Positions 18,813-32,300 of a stretch of DNA of 59,582 nucleotides are shown here, piece after piece. Each line of letters opens with the position of its first letter. Within the stretch, counting starts at the first letter, position 1. Source of the DNA: Fragilaria crotonensis (taxonomy: Eukaryota; Bacillariophyta; Fragilariophyceae; Fragilariales; Fragilariaceae); NCBI GenBank assembly GCA_022925895.1, contig JAKSYS010000376.1:1-59582 (forward strand), written 5' to 3'. The notes below the pieces were generated by a model, which was not told the DNA's origin, did not search any database, and worked only from the letters and a program-made list of their open reading frames with translations. Made by a program: the position numbers and the translations under genes.

Positions 18813-20855
18813 TGTATCCACGCATGTCTAGGAGCTTGTTGCCCGAGTTCTCCACTGGTTCCCGCACCCACCCTTCGTTTTTCACAGCAAGATCCCGCAC
18901 AATCCCTTCTGCACCCTCTTCGCATTCAATAACAAGAGCTCCATCCAAGTCCAAGCTCTCGATTGTCAGATTTCCGCTACCTAGGATGATCAATGACGAT
19001 CTGGCAGAAATGCGAACTTTATCAGGAGTAGTGAAGACCTCCTCATATTCACCTGGGCAGCACATGGCGGTAGGAGAAATCACTATATCAGGCCCAAGGA
19101 CGACCGAAACTCCGTTGTAGGTTTCAGGTTCCCGGTCCTCAACATGGACACCAATGGACCTCAAAATCGTGCGACAGGCTCCGTATTGGTCAGCCTCAGC
19201 GCTAGCCGCGCAGGCCGGGTGGGTCCCCTGAGCCTGCAACAATGCGCCATCCTCGGGGGGAGTTCTTGACGGGAGAGAAGCACAAGTCGGCTGAGACTGA
19301 TGTGAAGGCCACCCGTTTCGCATCAGATCCAGTCAAGACGCTAGGAAAGTCTTGCATCATGCATTCCAGACGAGTCGGCTTCTTGAAGACCGTCTTGGAG
19401 GCATCGGCATACTTCGGGTTGATGAACTCAGGCATAATGCCTTTGCACACATCCCAAAATTTCAGCGTATGGCACAGCCTTGAAAACAAGTTGGTTAATG
19501 TTTCCAGGGAATGGCGAGAATCCAGTATCTGGGTCGTTGACGTCGCCGTCAGGAAATCCATTGGCACGGAGAAGAGGGTCAAGTTGGTTGTATTCGACAT
19601 TGATAGTTCTGTAAAATGAGAGGGACGAAAAGCGCATAAGTCACAAAATCATGATAAGCCCACCAGATGTTTTGGCAAATGAGCTCAGAAACTTTCATCA
19701 GTCATGGAATCATCAGTTGTGATGTGGTGATGTTTTGTCATCCTTGCCGACAGCTTGATTTTCGTGGTGTAAGCAAGCGAGTTGTAACTCACCTAGTCTC
19801 GCCTGTCTCTTCGTGCGTTAACTTGGCGATGGCGCCGATAGCTTGCTTTGCCTTTCGAGGAATGGCCAAAGAGTTCATGATAAGATCATTCTCTTTTGAA
19901 ACGCCCAATGCCAGCGGGAGAGTGTGAAAAGCCAGTCCATTTGTGTCTTGAAAGAACGTGATCCACTGAATTCCTTGAGCAACCCAATTACTGGCGACCT
20001 TGTGTTTGTGCAAAGAGCATGGACATCACCATGTCCATGCGGTTTGGTTAACACTTTGTACTGATTATTGGGCTCAAGTGCAATGGAGGCATCGTTGTCA
20101 TAGAGAGCGGGCACACCGTCGCCTTGCTGGATGATAGTAACACATTCTTTCTTCATGCCAAAATAGTTGTTCTGCTCGAGCAAAGCCACAGTCCCGGCAT
20201 TTGTATCGGCTGAAGTCATAATACAAAGCGGCAAATGGAAATGCTTCTCAGTCACATAATTATTTTCAACTGCGAGGATGTACTCGATGTAATACTCCAA
20301 GTAGCATTTTTCCGTCGCAAGGTCAACTGGCAAGCCAAGCTGCAGCATTGGGTTAGACGATAGATCACGAGCAAGTCCATCTAAAGCATTTCCACGTACC
20401 TTAATATCATTATACCCCAATCGTTCTCCTAGACCTCCTGCAACAAGAACAAAACCCACGGACCCTAATTCGTGACGTCCGATCACCTCCATCTGCTTGT
20501 ACGCTTCCGTTCCAATCTCAAAGGACAATCCTTTAGGGATGCTTGGCTTCCATCCCTCGAGGGGGTTTTCTCCATTTTTACTTTTCTCCAACAGTTCCCT
20601 CGCATTTTCAATGTAGCCGGCAAGTCCTGTAGGATACGCTTCGTCAAGGGCCTCTAACTGCTCCACGAAAAGACGCTTCATCCCTGGACTGGCATCACCT
20701 GAAGTACCCCAATGCTCAAACAGGTGGGATTGCATCAATTCTGCAGAGCACAAGACTTTGCAGAGATCAGTCTGCGCATCGGTTAGGGAAGGAAGGAACT
20801 TCTCGAGGGCAGGGGGACTCCTCCCTTTTCTTTTGCTAGGCGAAGACCACCACAT
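18748..20855 (-). CDS. USP: UDP-sugar pyrophosphorylase, two exons, three single-base breaks
   Basis: Exon 1 runs from ATG 20855 to 19793. A 184-nt intron follows (19792-19609; GTGAGT donor, TTTTACAG acceptor). Exon 2 is 19608-18748. The protein follows the plant/protist UDP-sugar pyrophosphorylase pattern throughout: [17 protein letters not shown] (nucleotide-binding loop), [82 protein letters not shown] and [12 protein letters not shown]. This enzyme makes UDP-glucose, UDP-galactose and UDP-glucuronate from sugar-1-phosphates and UTP in the cytosol. The frame breaks near 20013, 19450 and 19257 (a C6 run on the coding strand); each is corrected by adding one base at or beside a short homopolymer. 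Because conservation continues on both sides, I favour sequence error over a dead gene. Confidence 0.82.
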
Positions 20856-22916
20856 CGTCAAGGTATAATGACCACGCCTCTGTTTTTTCCTGTTGGAAAT
20901 CGATTCGCATTGTTGAGGTGTACCAGTAGGGTTTAGCGCTGGGTTGGTACACGTACTCTACTACTAGTAACATAGAAGTACATACGAATTCAGCGAGATT
21001 TTCACACGCACTTCCTATGCAGTCCAGGTGCTTGTACTAGTACAAGGAACGGTGTGCTCGGCATACACAACATACACTTTATACATGTACAATGTACAAT
21101 CATTTTGAACAAAATTCTTCATTATTTCTGATACTAATGTACTTGTACATATCATAATGCGAAATGAGGTAAACATCCTCCATAAATATTTAGAAATCAT
21201 CTCATATGTTCACATAGGTCATGAAGACATACATGTTCCAGGAAGTTCCGGCATATGACCGTTGAAATGAGAGCGAAGATAGCTAATTTCTTACGCAACC
21301 GTCCTACATGACTGCTAGCATGATGCTATGATACAGTCGTTGGGGTTCTACTACTAGTAGTACCCCGGTATTCGTCGTTCTCTCGTCCAGCCTTTTTTCC
21401 GGGTTTTAATAACTCCTGAAGATAATGGTGACGTGTCATTTTCTCTTGTACGGTGTAGCAGCAGGTCCAACAGTGCCATTTCAAAATGGTCAACATTTGA
21501 CGCGATCGAAGGAATGGTGAAAAAGCGGTGGAATACCTCAATGTTGCAACCTTTTCCCCATGACAACCAAGAAGGCTATGGGTGCATTGGAATACCATCA
21601 AAATTGGAAGGTTAGGTGTCGTCCTGTGCAGATTTGTACATTTGAGTTTTTGTCAAAAGCCATGTTGGCTGCTGTGGTAGTATGCTGTTTGCTGTGCTCA
21701 AACTTTCAGAGTTGTCAATGCTGATTACTCCTGACACCAAACTGCAAGTACAAGTGGACATAATGTGTTACAAACATCACAGCTCTTCTATTGCACATGA
21801 ATAATATTGTTACCCATCATCTTTGCAAACAGCACTTATCAAAGAGGAAGCAAGATAGTAGTAGTTGAAGCAAAGCAAGTGGCAATAATCTTAGGATAAA
21901 AGTGCAGATGGATGGTCAATTAAAGTAAGAAGCAAGTGGAAGCACTGGAATAAGATCACCATACCTGGTGGCCTTAAGTCAATGGCATCTCTCCTGCTTG
22001 TTGAGGAAGAGGTGTCGTCTCATTAATTGTTGTGAAGCACGACAGCAGGTGTAGACAATGCTGCTGACAGAATCATTGATGAGGTTACTACCACCAAGGT
22101 TCATCAACAAGTTGATCTGCATCTAACAACAGAATATTTGCCTCATGGCAAACATTCTTGAAGGGGAAAACATTGAGCAGATGTAGCTGAACATAATGAT
22201 GAATAAATAGGGACAATGTTTTACAATTTTGAAAACTGGGTACTAGCTGATTCAAAAGTGCGTGTACTTGACAAACAATTACCATTAAGCTCTAGTGGTT
22301 TGCTTTAAATCTTTACTCAGCTAGTGCTTTCCTTACCCTTTGTTCTTTTGACAGTTTGTTACATTCGCTATGGCAAAACCAGCAGGATATCCGGCTTCGC
22401 CAGGTACTCGGACATCGCCTCGTACTACTACCAAGACAACAAAGCTTCGTGTGCGTAAGAGCAACAATTGAGAACCAGCAGAAACTCCATTGGTGCGGGC
22501 CAAGAGGGAAACAAAGGCTACATTGCGACCGGCGTGCAGGAGATCCCAGACGACAATACCGAAGAGCACAAACCTGAGGAGGTCATTGAAAAGCCACCAA
22601 AACGACGCATTGTTCCTCCTCCTGGTTAAAAGATGAAGCAAATTGCACCAACATGCTGGCGGTGATGAAAGGCAGATGGGACACCATAGAGGAAATTGAT
22701 GACGACAAATCAACGTATTCGGGTGACAAGGTTGACAAGGAACAAGATGATGAATCTATGCATTGATAGCAAGGATGCCAAGGAAGAAAAACAGCACGGG
22801 GCTCACAACAACTTGTCCTTTAATGAATCATCATCAGGGAATGATGACTGCAGAGACAGCAGGAGGATGGAACATTTTGAAGGAGACATTGCGAAGAACA
22901 CATGTAGAGGCGCCAG
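20856..22916. other. Gene-poor stretch, repeat-like, no domain recognised
   Basis: GTAC-rich words occupy 20920-21070. From 21300 to 22330 there is AT-balanced sequence with only short frames and no domain. At 22370 an ATG opens a short Lys/Arg/Thr-rich frame that stops after 33 codons; a basic reading can be followed in shifted frames to about 22630, which may be a relic. Nothing here is assignable. Confidence 0.5.
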
Positions 22917-23100
22917 TGTAACGTGAGACGATAAGTAAGACAACTGTCCGTCACCCGTGGATCGAGGATGTTGACCTCCCAGGCACAGACTCATCTACAA
23001 CATCACAACAATCATCCAGTTACCATAGGAGTACGATAATCAGCATGTCAGAGGACGATCTACGACGGGCCTACCTCATGGGGGACTCCCACTCCTTATA
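22917..23100 (+). repeat. 5' LTR-like repeat of a decayed LTR retrotransposon
   Basis: This begins TGTAACGTGAGACGATA and matches 39197-39373 in the same orientation through TGTCCGTCACCCGTGGA, CATCCAGTTAC and a shared frame start reading DDLRRAYLMGDSHSL. Two direct copies about 16.3 kb apart (about 7 kb after subtracting the nested LINE) flank Ty3-type pol remnants. A TGGTGGTAGCGAGACC stretch at 23162 following CA could be a tRNA primer site, which is weak. The true right edge of the LTR is uncertain. Confidence 0.6.
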
Positions 23101-23699
23101 TGGAAACCTGCCCGGAGACAACCCCGACCTCTCGGAAACAAGCAAGAAACCCGACCGCACATGGTGGTAGCGAGACCAGACCCCATGACATGACAGCATT
23201 CGCGTTTGCAGCTGTACCACAATACCATAACAACCCGTGGAGCACCGCTCAAGACCAAGGCCGAAACATACCACACGGTAACCGACCCTTCAAACCCGAC
23301 CAAGGAAGCCTCAACCTACAGAATAAGGACTGGGTGGCGCAACCTACATGCTTGCACCATGTCCAAAACCGACCGACTCCAAGGACATCAAATCTTTGGT
23401 ATAAGAACATGCTATTGAAGCCATATGAACAACTAGTGCAAAATGGAAAAACAAGACAGACTGTTGCTTTGGTGAACCATTTTAACCAACGACTCATCAA
23501 ACCAGGGACATCCGGAATTCCGGGTTAACCCAAACATTTCGAAGTTTTTGGGGATACGAGTGATTCTTGTCGGGAGCATGGCGGAAACCGTACAAGGGTA
23601 CTGTACGATGCCAGGCAGAGCTCATGTATCATACTCATTGATTTTCCCCGCCTATCATAGGCACAGACACCTAAAGAAAAAATTTGTCGTTAACGCATA

Positions 23700-24230
23700 T
23701 TAATAACGATCATATAACGTCATCAGAAGATGGAAGGCGACAATAATACTTCTGCGCCGGCCGGCCACAAACTCAAGTTTGCATGTATGGACATCGCTCC
23801 GAACACGATTTCCATTGAACCGATTTCGATGAACCAGATTTTCGATGAACCGATTTTGATGAACCGGATTTTCGATGAACCGATTATGATGAACCGGATT
23901 TTTGATGAACACGGTTTGATGAACCGGATTTCTCTTGAATACAGTTAATGAACCGGGACTCCTTATGACCAAAGAATAGAAGCGGGATTCTTAATTAACC
24001 CAAAAAAAAAACCGTATTCTAAATGACCGAAAGAATGAATCAGGATTCTTAATGAACCAAAAAAATGAACCGGGATTCTTAATGAACCGGAAAAATGAAC
24101 CGGGATTCTCAATGAACCGAAAACATGAACCGGGATTTATGTTGAACTTTTTGCCGTTGCGCGCCGGCCGACCGATGAATCAAGAGTTACGCGCCTGCCA
24201 AGCTCTTCGCGCGCCGGCCTACATTGTAAT
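23700..24230. repeat. Degenerate tandem-repeat block (GATGAACCG family)
   Basis: From about 23812 to 24140 the sequence is built from imperfect copies of GATGAACCGATTTT and later AATGAACCGGGATTCTT with A-rich spacers. The period changes from about 18 to about 34 bases. GGCCGGCC/GCGCCGGC-rich words border the block near 23757 and 24155-24215. Translated frames simply repeat MNRIFDEPI on one strand and NRFIENPVH on the other. Confidence 0.7.
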
Positions 24231-25229
24231 AATTTGATATTTCGATAACCGTTTTCCATCGAATGATTTTAAATACCTTTCGTGTTTGAATATGTCTATA
24301 ACTTTCATTCTTTGTCAGCGTGTCTGTTCTATCTTCCATCCAAATGACACATCATTTTTCGAGCTATTTTCTAGTTTTAATAATTCGGTCATTTGATTGC
24401 ATTGCTCTATAATTCTGTCCTCCACGTCCTCAACGACACGATTTTCCGGATGTCCCAGTGCAACACTCGCAATCGAGGATTTCCAACGCTACAAAAACGG
24501 ACCATTCTTGTACGAATATACTAGGTTCGTCGTGGTTCAATCGACCGCACTCAGGAATATCAACATTCCTCCGCCAGGCGGAAATCAGGCCCATTTCAGG
24601 AACACCGTCCGATACGTTATAAAAAGGTTAAGTAATCCAAGTTCCAAATTCCGACTTGATTGTCGGATTCAAATACTGTAGGAATTATTCAGTAGTGCTT
24701 GATCCAGTACCAAATGGTAGTAAACAATACATTGTGAGCTTATTGATTTGTTGAGTGTAAAAGATCAATTGAAAGGTGAGTCATTGAGACCTCCAACCAA
24801 ACATCTTTCTGTAGATTATACACAATCTTTAATCCCATTCACCACATAGGCAATCCCATTAAATATAAGATCTGCAATTCAATCCCACTGGTTGACACCT
24901 CAACAAAAGAGTCTTCAACCTTCTTTTTCCTTGTGGAGAGAATCCTTCAATATCTTTTTATGCTTGGTTGGAACTGTAGTCCAACCACCATCATTGGTAT
25001 CTGTATTCCATGATTAACATAGCAGTTAGCTCCGAGCGATAGTGGTGAAGTCGAGTGTGGCGTGTACTGTACATCAGGTACAGTAGCACTCGACATCGCG
25101 TCAGAGGCACAGTAAAGCTTGACAATCACAGAGATGACCACGATAGGCCCACGCAGACGATTCCAGATTCCAACAACCGCCCAGGCAATCACCTACCGGT
25201 AGCTACTTGCCGGGGCTGATACAAAGACC
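24231..25229. other. Internal sequence of the LTR element or a further insertion, no gene seen
   Basis: No reverse transcriptase, protease or gag motifs are visible here, although they would be expected upstream of the RNase H remnant. The stretch may be another insertion or a decayed region. Frames up to about 95 aa lack recognisable domains. Confidence 0.4.
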
Positions 25230-25700
25230 GTCATGTTCCGGCCACCCCAAGGCAGAGGTGGAGACTTACACGAAGCCTACTACTGCAAGCAGACCCGACC
25301 GACAAGGATGCAAGGAAACATGACGACCAAGAAACAGCAAAACACGAGCAATGCAACAAGATGGACAAGTACATGCATCAGCTACGATTACGACCAATTG
25401 CATTCGCTTCGAGGAAATTCAGGGAAACGGAAGCAAATGTAAAGGAGTGTGAGCAATCGGAAAGTACAAACGACACCTATTCGGAAAAGAGTTCACCTGG
25501 ATGACGGACTGCAATGGACTCAGACAGTTTTTTGACGGCAATTAGGTACCGACACACATGCACCAACGGATGTGCCAGCGATTACTGAGGTTCATGTTCA
25601 CAATCGTACACAGACCCGCACAATTCATGACGGAATGTGATTTGCTGACAAGGTACAACTGAATCACCAGTCAATGGCGGCCAACCAAGTCACCCAAGGA
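25230..25700 (+). pseudogene. Ty3-type RT-associated RNase H remnant
   Basis: Across shifted frames the sequence reads RPIAFASRKFRETEANVK, then HLFGKEFTWMTDCNGLRQFF, then RMCQRLLRFMFTIVHRPAQFMTECDLLTRYN-like residues. This is the characteristic C-terminal RNase H segment of Ty3/gypsy polyproteins (PIAFASR, TD, HRP and DxLTR motifs). Stops and shifts interrupt it. The orientation matches the flanking LTR-like repeats and the integrase further right. Confidence 0.6.
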
Positions 25701-26942
25701 GACACCACCAATCGCAATTACAAAAGACAATGCTCGCAACAAAGCTTAATATGTCACGAAACATTTGGATGTTCAATGCAGGGACCACCAACATCGACAA
25801 CGCAATCGGAGATACGGGAATCACAAATCACAGCGCACGTCAGGCACATCGAAGAACGACGTGATTGGCAACAAGTACCATTTCAACAAGAACTCAGAGA
25901 CATGAAGCTATGTACTGTGGTCCAACTAGCAGACATGATAGATCACAACGATACGGTGGACTGGATCATCGTACTAGACGGGTACAACACACCAGACAAA
26001 GAAGAAGCAAACAATGAAGAATTCAAGCACATAACAAGATTAATTCAAATCGGAGCTCAACACAATTGCACAGGGAGCAATCCTCCAATTTACATGCCCA
26101 AGAATGGTGAACTCGGAAACTATGGACACTCACATCAAACAACGAATCCGAAGTCTGGAGGATAATGGGTGGAGCACTTTGTGAGCAAAGGTAAAGGCAA
26201 CAGATAGTACGGCGCGGCAATTGCATCATAGTTTATCATGCTGGTAGCAAATGAGGAACAGACAGACCATGCTGACATTTCATTTACAACATATCGAAGC
26301 AACACCAATCGGAACACACATCGACGATGAGGTAGAACCAAGAGAAACGAACGTTGAAACGATGCTGGAAATCCGAGACATGCGAAGACAACAAGCAACG
26401 AACCACCAATGTGAACCACAAATAGCAGCCCATTATACAATGGAGCAAAGGGACAAGAGAATCACAAACAAGAGTGGGTGACGGCATGGACACTATGCTT
26501 TGATGTCACATGACCAGGACCAGACCTGCAGGACATAACAAATCAACGGTACGAGAGCCCATTTGCCATTGAGATACCGGATCACCGGACACAAGCAACA
26601 AGCAAAGTGAGAGGCATACTACGACAACATGAGCTGATCAAAGCAATCAGATTCGACGAGGACACAAAAGGTAGAATGATACAGCAGCCACCAGAAATAA
26701 ACACCGAACAGATGCGACGGACACCACCCAAAGAATTATTTGCCGCTGCATTTATAGGATTAGCTATATGATACAGAACGAACAACGAACGGAACGGAAC
26801 GAACGAAGGCATCGATGAAGTGGACGAAGACCTACAACAAACTCAGAAAATAATGTTAGCGCAAGAATTTCAGCAAACGACGACAATACCATTACCAACA
26901 ACGACAACATAATGGCAGGACGCAACGGAACGAGAAGAAGAC
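25701..26942 (+). pseudogene. Pol linker of the LTR element, degraded
   Basis: One open frame of 163 codons (25674-26165) has no known domain; the rest is fragmented. By position it joins the RNase H remnant to the integrase in the same polyprotein. It contains Gln/Thr/Asn-rich stretches only. Confidence 0.4.
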
Positions 26943-27942
26943 ATGTGCACATTAAGAGATGCAATCCGAAATAACATGGAAATACAACCACAACAAATTT
27001 ACGAAACAGCATTATACAAGCTGTGGAAAGAAGGTAGAATTGAAGAGGAAGACGGCATTCTTTACCATAACCAACACAAAGACAAAGCACGACACGTAAG
27101 AACCAAAACCCCCCCGCCAAGCATACGACAAGCAATATTCTCGGCACGGCACACCGCACCGATGGCTGGTCACACAGGATACCAACAGACATATTGGAAA
27201 ATTGTGGCAAGATACTATTGGCCTGGCATGGCAGCCAACATAAAACAATTGACACTGGGCTGCGGACACTGCAGCGCCGCGAATGCAACAAGTCACGAAG
27301 CCCAACAACAGTTACAAAATTCCAAGCCGACCAACCATTTGATGTGATAACACTGGATTTGTGGCACCCAGGAAAGCAGCGACAACGAAGAAAGGACCGG
27401 GGACCCATGTTGTCACATGCACCGATGCGATGACAGGCGGATTCGCAGCAACCACCTTCGTGGACGCACTCGACTCGGAGACAATGACCAGAGCAGCTTT
27501 CACAGCATTCTTCACAACTCACGGACTACCGCAACTGGTTATAATTGATTCAGGAAGTGAATTTGAAGGAGCATTCCAAGCCCTATGCCAGAACATCGGC
27601 ATTCAACACTATGCATACAGTAAGCAAAGGCAACCATGAAACAATAATCTGCGAGCAATTTCACAGATACTTGAACAAGGTCCGACAAATTCACGCGGCA
27701 GATTGTGAAGCATTCCAGGAATTCATATTTTGCACTATATTTGCCGTGTACGCATGGAATTTGGTACCGTGATTGGCACAGATGTGGTGAGATCATACTC
27801 CGCCATCGGAAGAGAATTTCTGTTTCCAATTGATTTCGAACGAGATCCCATTGTGCCGAGAGAACATGAAGCGCAAGGACAACAGACAATTGAACATGTC
27901 AACAGCACGTTCCCTTTACTGCAACAACAACAGGAACTATGA
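26943..27942 (+). pseudogene. Retroviral-type integrase (HHCC zinc finger plus DDE core), frameshifted
   Basis: Three overlapping frames make one integrase. The zinc-binding part reads ARHTAPMAGHTGYQQTYWKI...YYWPGM...GCGHC (27145-27290), an HHCC finger. The core follows with DVITLDLWHPG (first Asp about 27352), IIDSGSEFEGAF (second Asp 27547) and, after a shift near 27620, GNHETIICEQFHRYLNK (Glu about 27650). The D-to-E spacing is close to the canonical 35 residues. Integrase would insert the cDNA copy of the surrounding LTR element. Single-base shifts near 27330 and 27620 break the frame, so it is inactive or mis-sequenced. Confidence 0.72.
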
Positions 27943-28289
27943 AAGTATTAATTGACGATAAAAGGGAACATCATTGGAGATTGAAGAACGAAGGCCGCAA
28001 CATGAAGACTTTTGCGCCGGGAGACCTAGCTAGTCATAGTTAAGAAACAAGTGCAAACGAGCCAAGAGAATGGACCCGCAAAGGCAAGAATATCAGCAAG
28101 AGGACCATATTGAGTGATCGTCGAACAAGTCAAGCCAGGCACGTATTGAGTGCAACAACTCCCAGGAATACAAGGAGCAGGACGACGAGGCAAGATTGTA
28201 AGGAATCGGCGGCAAGATTAATGAGAATTCCATCCACACTGGTAAGAATACACAAAGCGACAGCGGGAATCGACACAAGGCTTGCAACG

Positions 28290-29240
28290 TATTGACATGC
28301 GATGGTAGACAACCCATTAGAATGGTACTAGGACTATACAAACCAGGACAATATCGACAACCGAACCCACACCTACCGTTTGCATACGACCGTATTGAAG
28401 ATTTGTGGCGGGAAGCGCTCAAACCAGACGACGGCGACAAAAACGGCAGTGCAAGCGATGACGCAGCTGACGATGATAACGATGACGATGACGCGTCCAT
28501 GAACAGTTCAGAAAATCAGAATCACGAAACCACCGAAGCGCAACTAGCAGATATACCGAATCTGGCAACAAACCACCAGAGCGACAGACGCAGAACCTAG
28601 ACAAGAACACTCAAAACGACGAGGAACAACGCGAAGCATCCGCCCCGTGGGAGACAACACAAATCGCACAACGACGCACGAAACGGAAACATCCCGCAGA
28701 AAAAACAACAGAACAACGAACATCAAGACGAGAAACAAAACGTCCCGCAAGATACAGAAACGACGAGGCACCAAAACCCAACAACGTCAACGAACAAACA
28801 CAACAAGCGCGGGCACACAAACTCTACAAACAAACCCGGAGATCAAGAGACCGGCTGTTCTTTATCAAAGACACCGTTGACACTACCAACAACACGCCGC
28901 AATGGTTCGTAGTACAAGCCAAATTGGAGAACGACGACACAGAATCAATGAGAGACAAACGATACTACAATGTATGGTTCTACATCAGAGAGCACGCGAA
29001 CAGCAAAACCAGAAAACAGCGCAACTGCCGATACTGGCCGGAAGTACATCAACGGCGACAAAACGGAGCACTCGGACCGATAGTACCAGTACGACCAGGA
29101 CGTGTCGACAACATACTACAACATCTCTCGGATAAGTATCATGTTTAGTACCAACAAACCATTAATCTATGCAAGCATGCACTTGTGGGACCATTCAATT
29201 TTGCAGAGCCGAGAGACTATCAACAAGACGAAGTCAAGCT
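28290..29240 (+). pseudogene. C-terminal pol region of the LTR element, interrupted by the LINE
   Basis: This holds an acidic segment (DDAADDDNDDDDAS near 28460) and then, in shifted frames, a block reading DRLFFIKDTV...WFVVQAKLENDD...YYNVWFYIREH...RYWPEVH (28840-29070). It looks like the protein module that follows integrase in some diatom elements. Its last readable codons (FAEPRDYQQDEVKL) run into the LINE target duplication at 29225-29241. Sequence right of the LINE supplies the next codon and then a stop. Confidence 0.5.
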
Positions 29241-29241
29241 A
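29225..29241. repeat. Left 17-bp target-site duplication of the LINE
   Basis: AAGACGAAGTCAAGCTA is repeated exactly at 38549-38565. The two copies bracket the LINE and restore a continuous host sequence when it is removed. Confidence 0.85.
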
Positions 29242-29373
29242 TATATATAACGCAGATCTAATTTATCGTGCTGCCGCAGCGTTCAGATTAAAAACGCTCG
29301 ACCCACACGGATAGACACTACCAGTACCGTATACCAGTAGAGGCTAACCCCGAATCCCGCTTGGTGTTGATCA

Positions 29374-32300
29374 TTACTTCTTCGGCGCAAAATAGTGTTG
29401 GAGAGACTTCACACCCTGGATTGCCCTAGCTTTTGCCCGTTTGATACTTTGCTTGGCCAATGGGCCATACACTGCTATCCAGTTTTTGTTGTATGTCACT
29501 GATTTTTCGAAATGCTCGGTGATGTCCCGACACAGGAGTTTCTGCACGCTCGGTTCCATTTGATTGCGAACGTCATAAATGTCCACTAACATTCTTTCGA
29601 CTTCGCGACGCTCCGCCTGTGCTTTAGCTTGGGCATCCGCGCCGTGTAACGATTTGTTGCGAACCTCCCAGAGGAGAAACCATTGATTCCACACCGTGCT
29701 AATAATGGCGGTCTGCCATCTTAGCCCGGTTTGCCGTTTGGTATCCGTCAAATGCGCTTGCCGTGCATAATATTCATCCTGCAACGAGCTCCATTCGCTA
29801 CTAAACCGTCCCAGAAACAGATGTTCCCACCCAATAGCATTTTGTTGAAACACCAGACGTCGAATCGCCGATGTTGCCGTGGTCGGAGCTTGGAGTTGGT
29901 ACGGAGTCCCGTCGTCGCTGGAATACTGGAGCCATTCGCAAAGGGCCTGAAGTAATAAAGCTTTAAGGCTAGGCATCGTACGAAGATCAGTGCACTGCTT
30001 CTCGACTGTCTGGATCATGGCCGTTCGCCACTTTGTATGAGGGGCTGAAGGACACCGGAGGATATGCTGCCAATATTCCGGGTCTCGTTGGCAACTTGGG
30101 CATCGATTCCGACGAGGATCATTGCGATGGATTCTAGCATTCGTCGGAAGAAGACCATGAACCAATTTCACTAAATGTGTCCGTTTGTTGAGATGCCGAT
30201 GCATGGCTTTTCCATGTGCATTCCAATTTATAACAGACATCGTTTGTGCCGTCCACGCGTACCGCTCGCGCATATGTTCTTCTAACGCCGGTGCTGTTGC
30301 TTGATAACGAATGGCCGCATCATAATGTGCCGTGATGGTACCTGTAGGGAACTCCAAGTGGACTCCTGCCCATTCGCTGAGTAGCACCTCGGGTTGAAAG
30401 GACCCAAAGTCGCGCTGGTATCTCGACGCTTGGCCGTCTGCATCGACATTTAGCTGGGCTAATAATGGAAGGCGAGAATATGGAGTATCGCGGTCTTGGT
30501 GGCCTTTCACATGTTGAAGGTGGATCTCTGGCATCTCCGTAAGTAGAATTTGAATGCCTCGGATAACATCCCATTCAGGGATGAGCGGATCTAGGGGAAC
30601 GGTACAAACTGACCTCCTGACATCGTGACTCAGGCCCGTTGGATGTCCTGACGCATCGCGTGATTGTTTCTGAAGCACCGTATCAATGAGACTTTGACTG
30701 TCGGTCGCCAAGGTTCCGAACCACTTGCCATGTTTTCCTGTAAATTCTGCGAGTCGTCTCAAGAAACATAGAAGAGATAAAAGGCCATAACTTTCCGATC
30801 GATACGCATGGGGAGAAGCGCTACGGGCAGGTCCCATACCGTATGCGCACCGTTCACCAATATCTGTACTCATTGTCCATCCAAAGGAACCCTGAATTTG
30901 ATGCCAATCGGATCCGTCGCTAACCCCACGGACTCCATGTTCGAGAGCGACCGCGACTGAAAACGGATCGGCTTCCAGTTCCACGTGCTGCAGCAATTCC
31001 ATTTCCCAATTAGGAAGCGAGGCAATGAATTGAGCAAAAGTACCCGCGCATGGTGGAGTATTGACTTCCAAGATATAACTGTGCTGCACGATGGTCCATA
31101 AACCTGGGGAGGATTGTAACGCGAAAATGGGGACTGCTAGAGATGGTAATGATTCCCAGGCACACGAAAGGGCAATTCTTGAAAAGCTCGATCCGAGACC
31201 GGTACGCACTTGACATAGTGATCCTGGATGCGTACCCAAAGTCGTCCTGATAACCAATAAGCTGGATGACGTTGATTCATCTGATGAAGAGGGAGAACCC
31301 AATCGCCAAGAGACTGACGAAGTTTTCCGTCGGGATGACTCCAAAGACCATTAGCTTTTTTCCATAGCCTCCAAGTATTCGCCGACGGACTTTCTTGATG
31401 AATAACGGTCCCGTGTGTGAAACTGCTGAGAAGGGAATGAGTGCCTGATAGCTTACTATTGTCCAGCGAGCGACCGTCAATACTAGTCAAATCCGAAACC
31501 GTCGTCGCTTTCAGATACAAGCGACAATAGTTCAGCTTACATATCTCTGCGGGCGTAAACTTGCCGGAATCGTGAATTGCATCCATAATACAAAAGTCAT
31601 GTAATCGTTGGAGCTTTGGAAGATATGGATTATCAAGACGCAATTTTGCGTTGATACTTGCGAGAAAAGTTCGGAGAGATTTAAGCCATTTCGATTCCAA
31701 TTGGGGCAAAGAAGTGTGAACATTTTCCAGAAAGGGGTATGATACTCCCACCTGGGATTGAAACCACGATACAGCGATTCGGAGGAGTTTCCTGCTATCG
31801 AGTTTGTACGCCATTGACGAACGAACATCACGACCTGGGCCACCCCTTGTTGTACAATCAACGAGCGAAAACTGGCACCGCCGAGAGCGAGCGGGCCATA
31901 CAAAATCGCCTTTTTTGTATTGCGATTGAAACCACACCTCGGGATTATGATGGACATGGCTTTTCGTTGTACTTGGTCGAGGCATCGTGGCGACAATGAT
32001 GAGTTCGACAGAGGATAGCTCACCGCTGGCAAATAGCATGCGAAGTAAAACGTCCATGCTTCCAACCGAGATAATGGACACTCCCACAAAAAAGCTGTGA
32101 TAGAATCACTTTTTTTCTTAAGTTGCCGGTATTGCTCTCGTTGCGTCCCCGCTGGGTCTTTATAGTGTCCCAAGGTCTTGTGAGCGGCGAATGCAGGGAG
32201 GACACTCAACTGCTGTACCCCATCGTCGTTATACTCCCGAACTGTGATTGTTGCCTCTTCCGCCGAATGCTTTGGAACAAGAACGGGGGCACCCTGCATT

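Noticed and set aside
18748-20855. Reading USP as a pseudogene or as three separate genes
   Set aside because: Conserved residues resume directly after each one-base shift, the intron sites are intact, and the breaks sit at homopolymers.
23812-24140. CRISPR-like array
   Set aside because: Repeat units are imperfect, of variable length and contiguous, without spacers, in a eukaryotic context.
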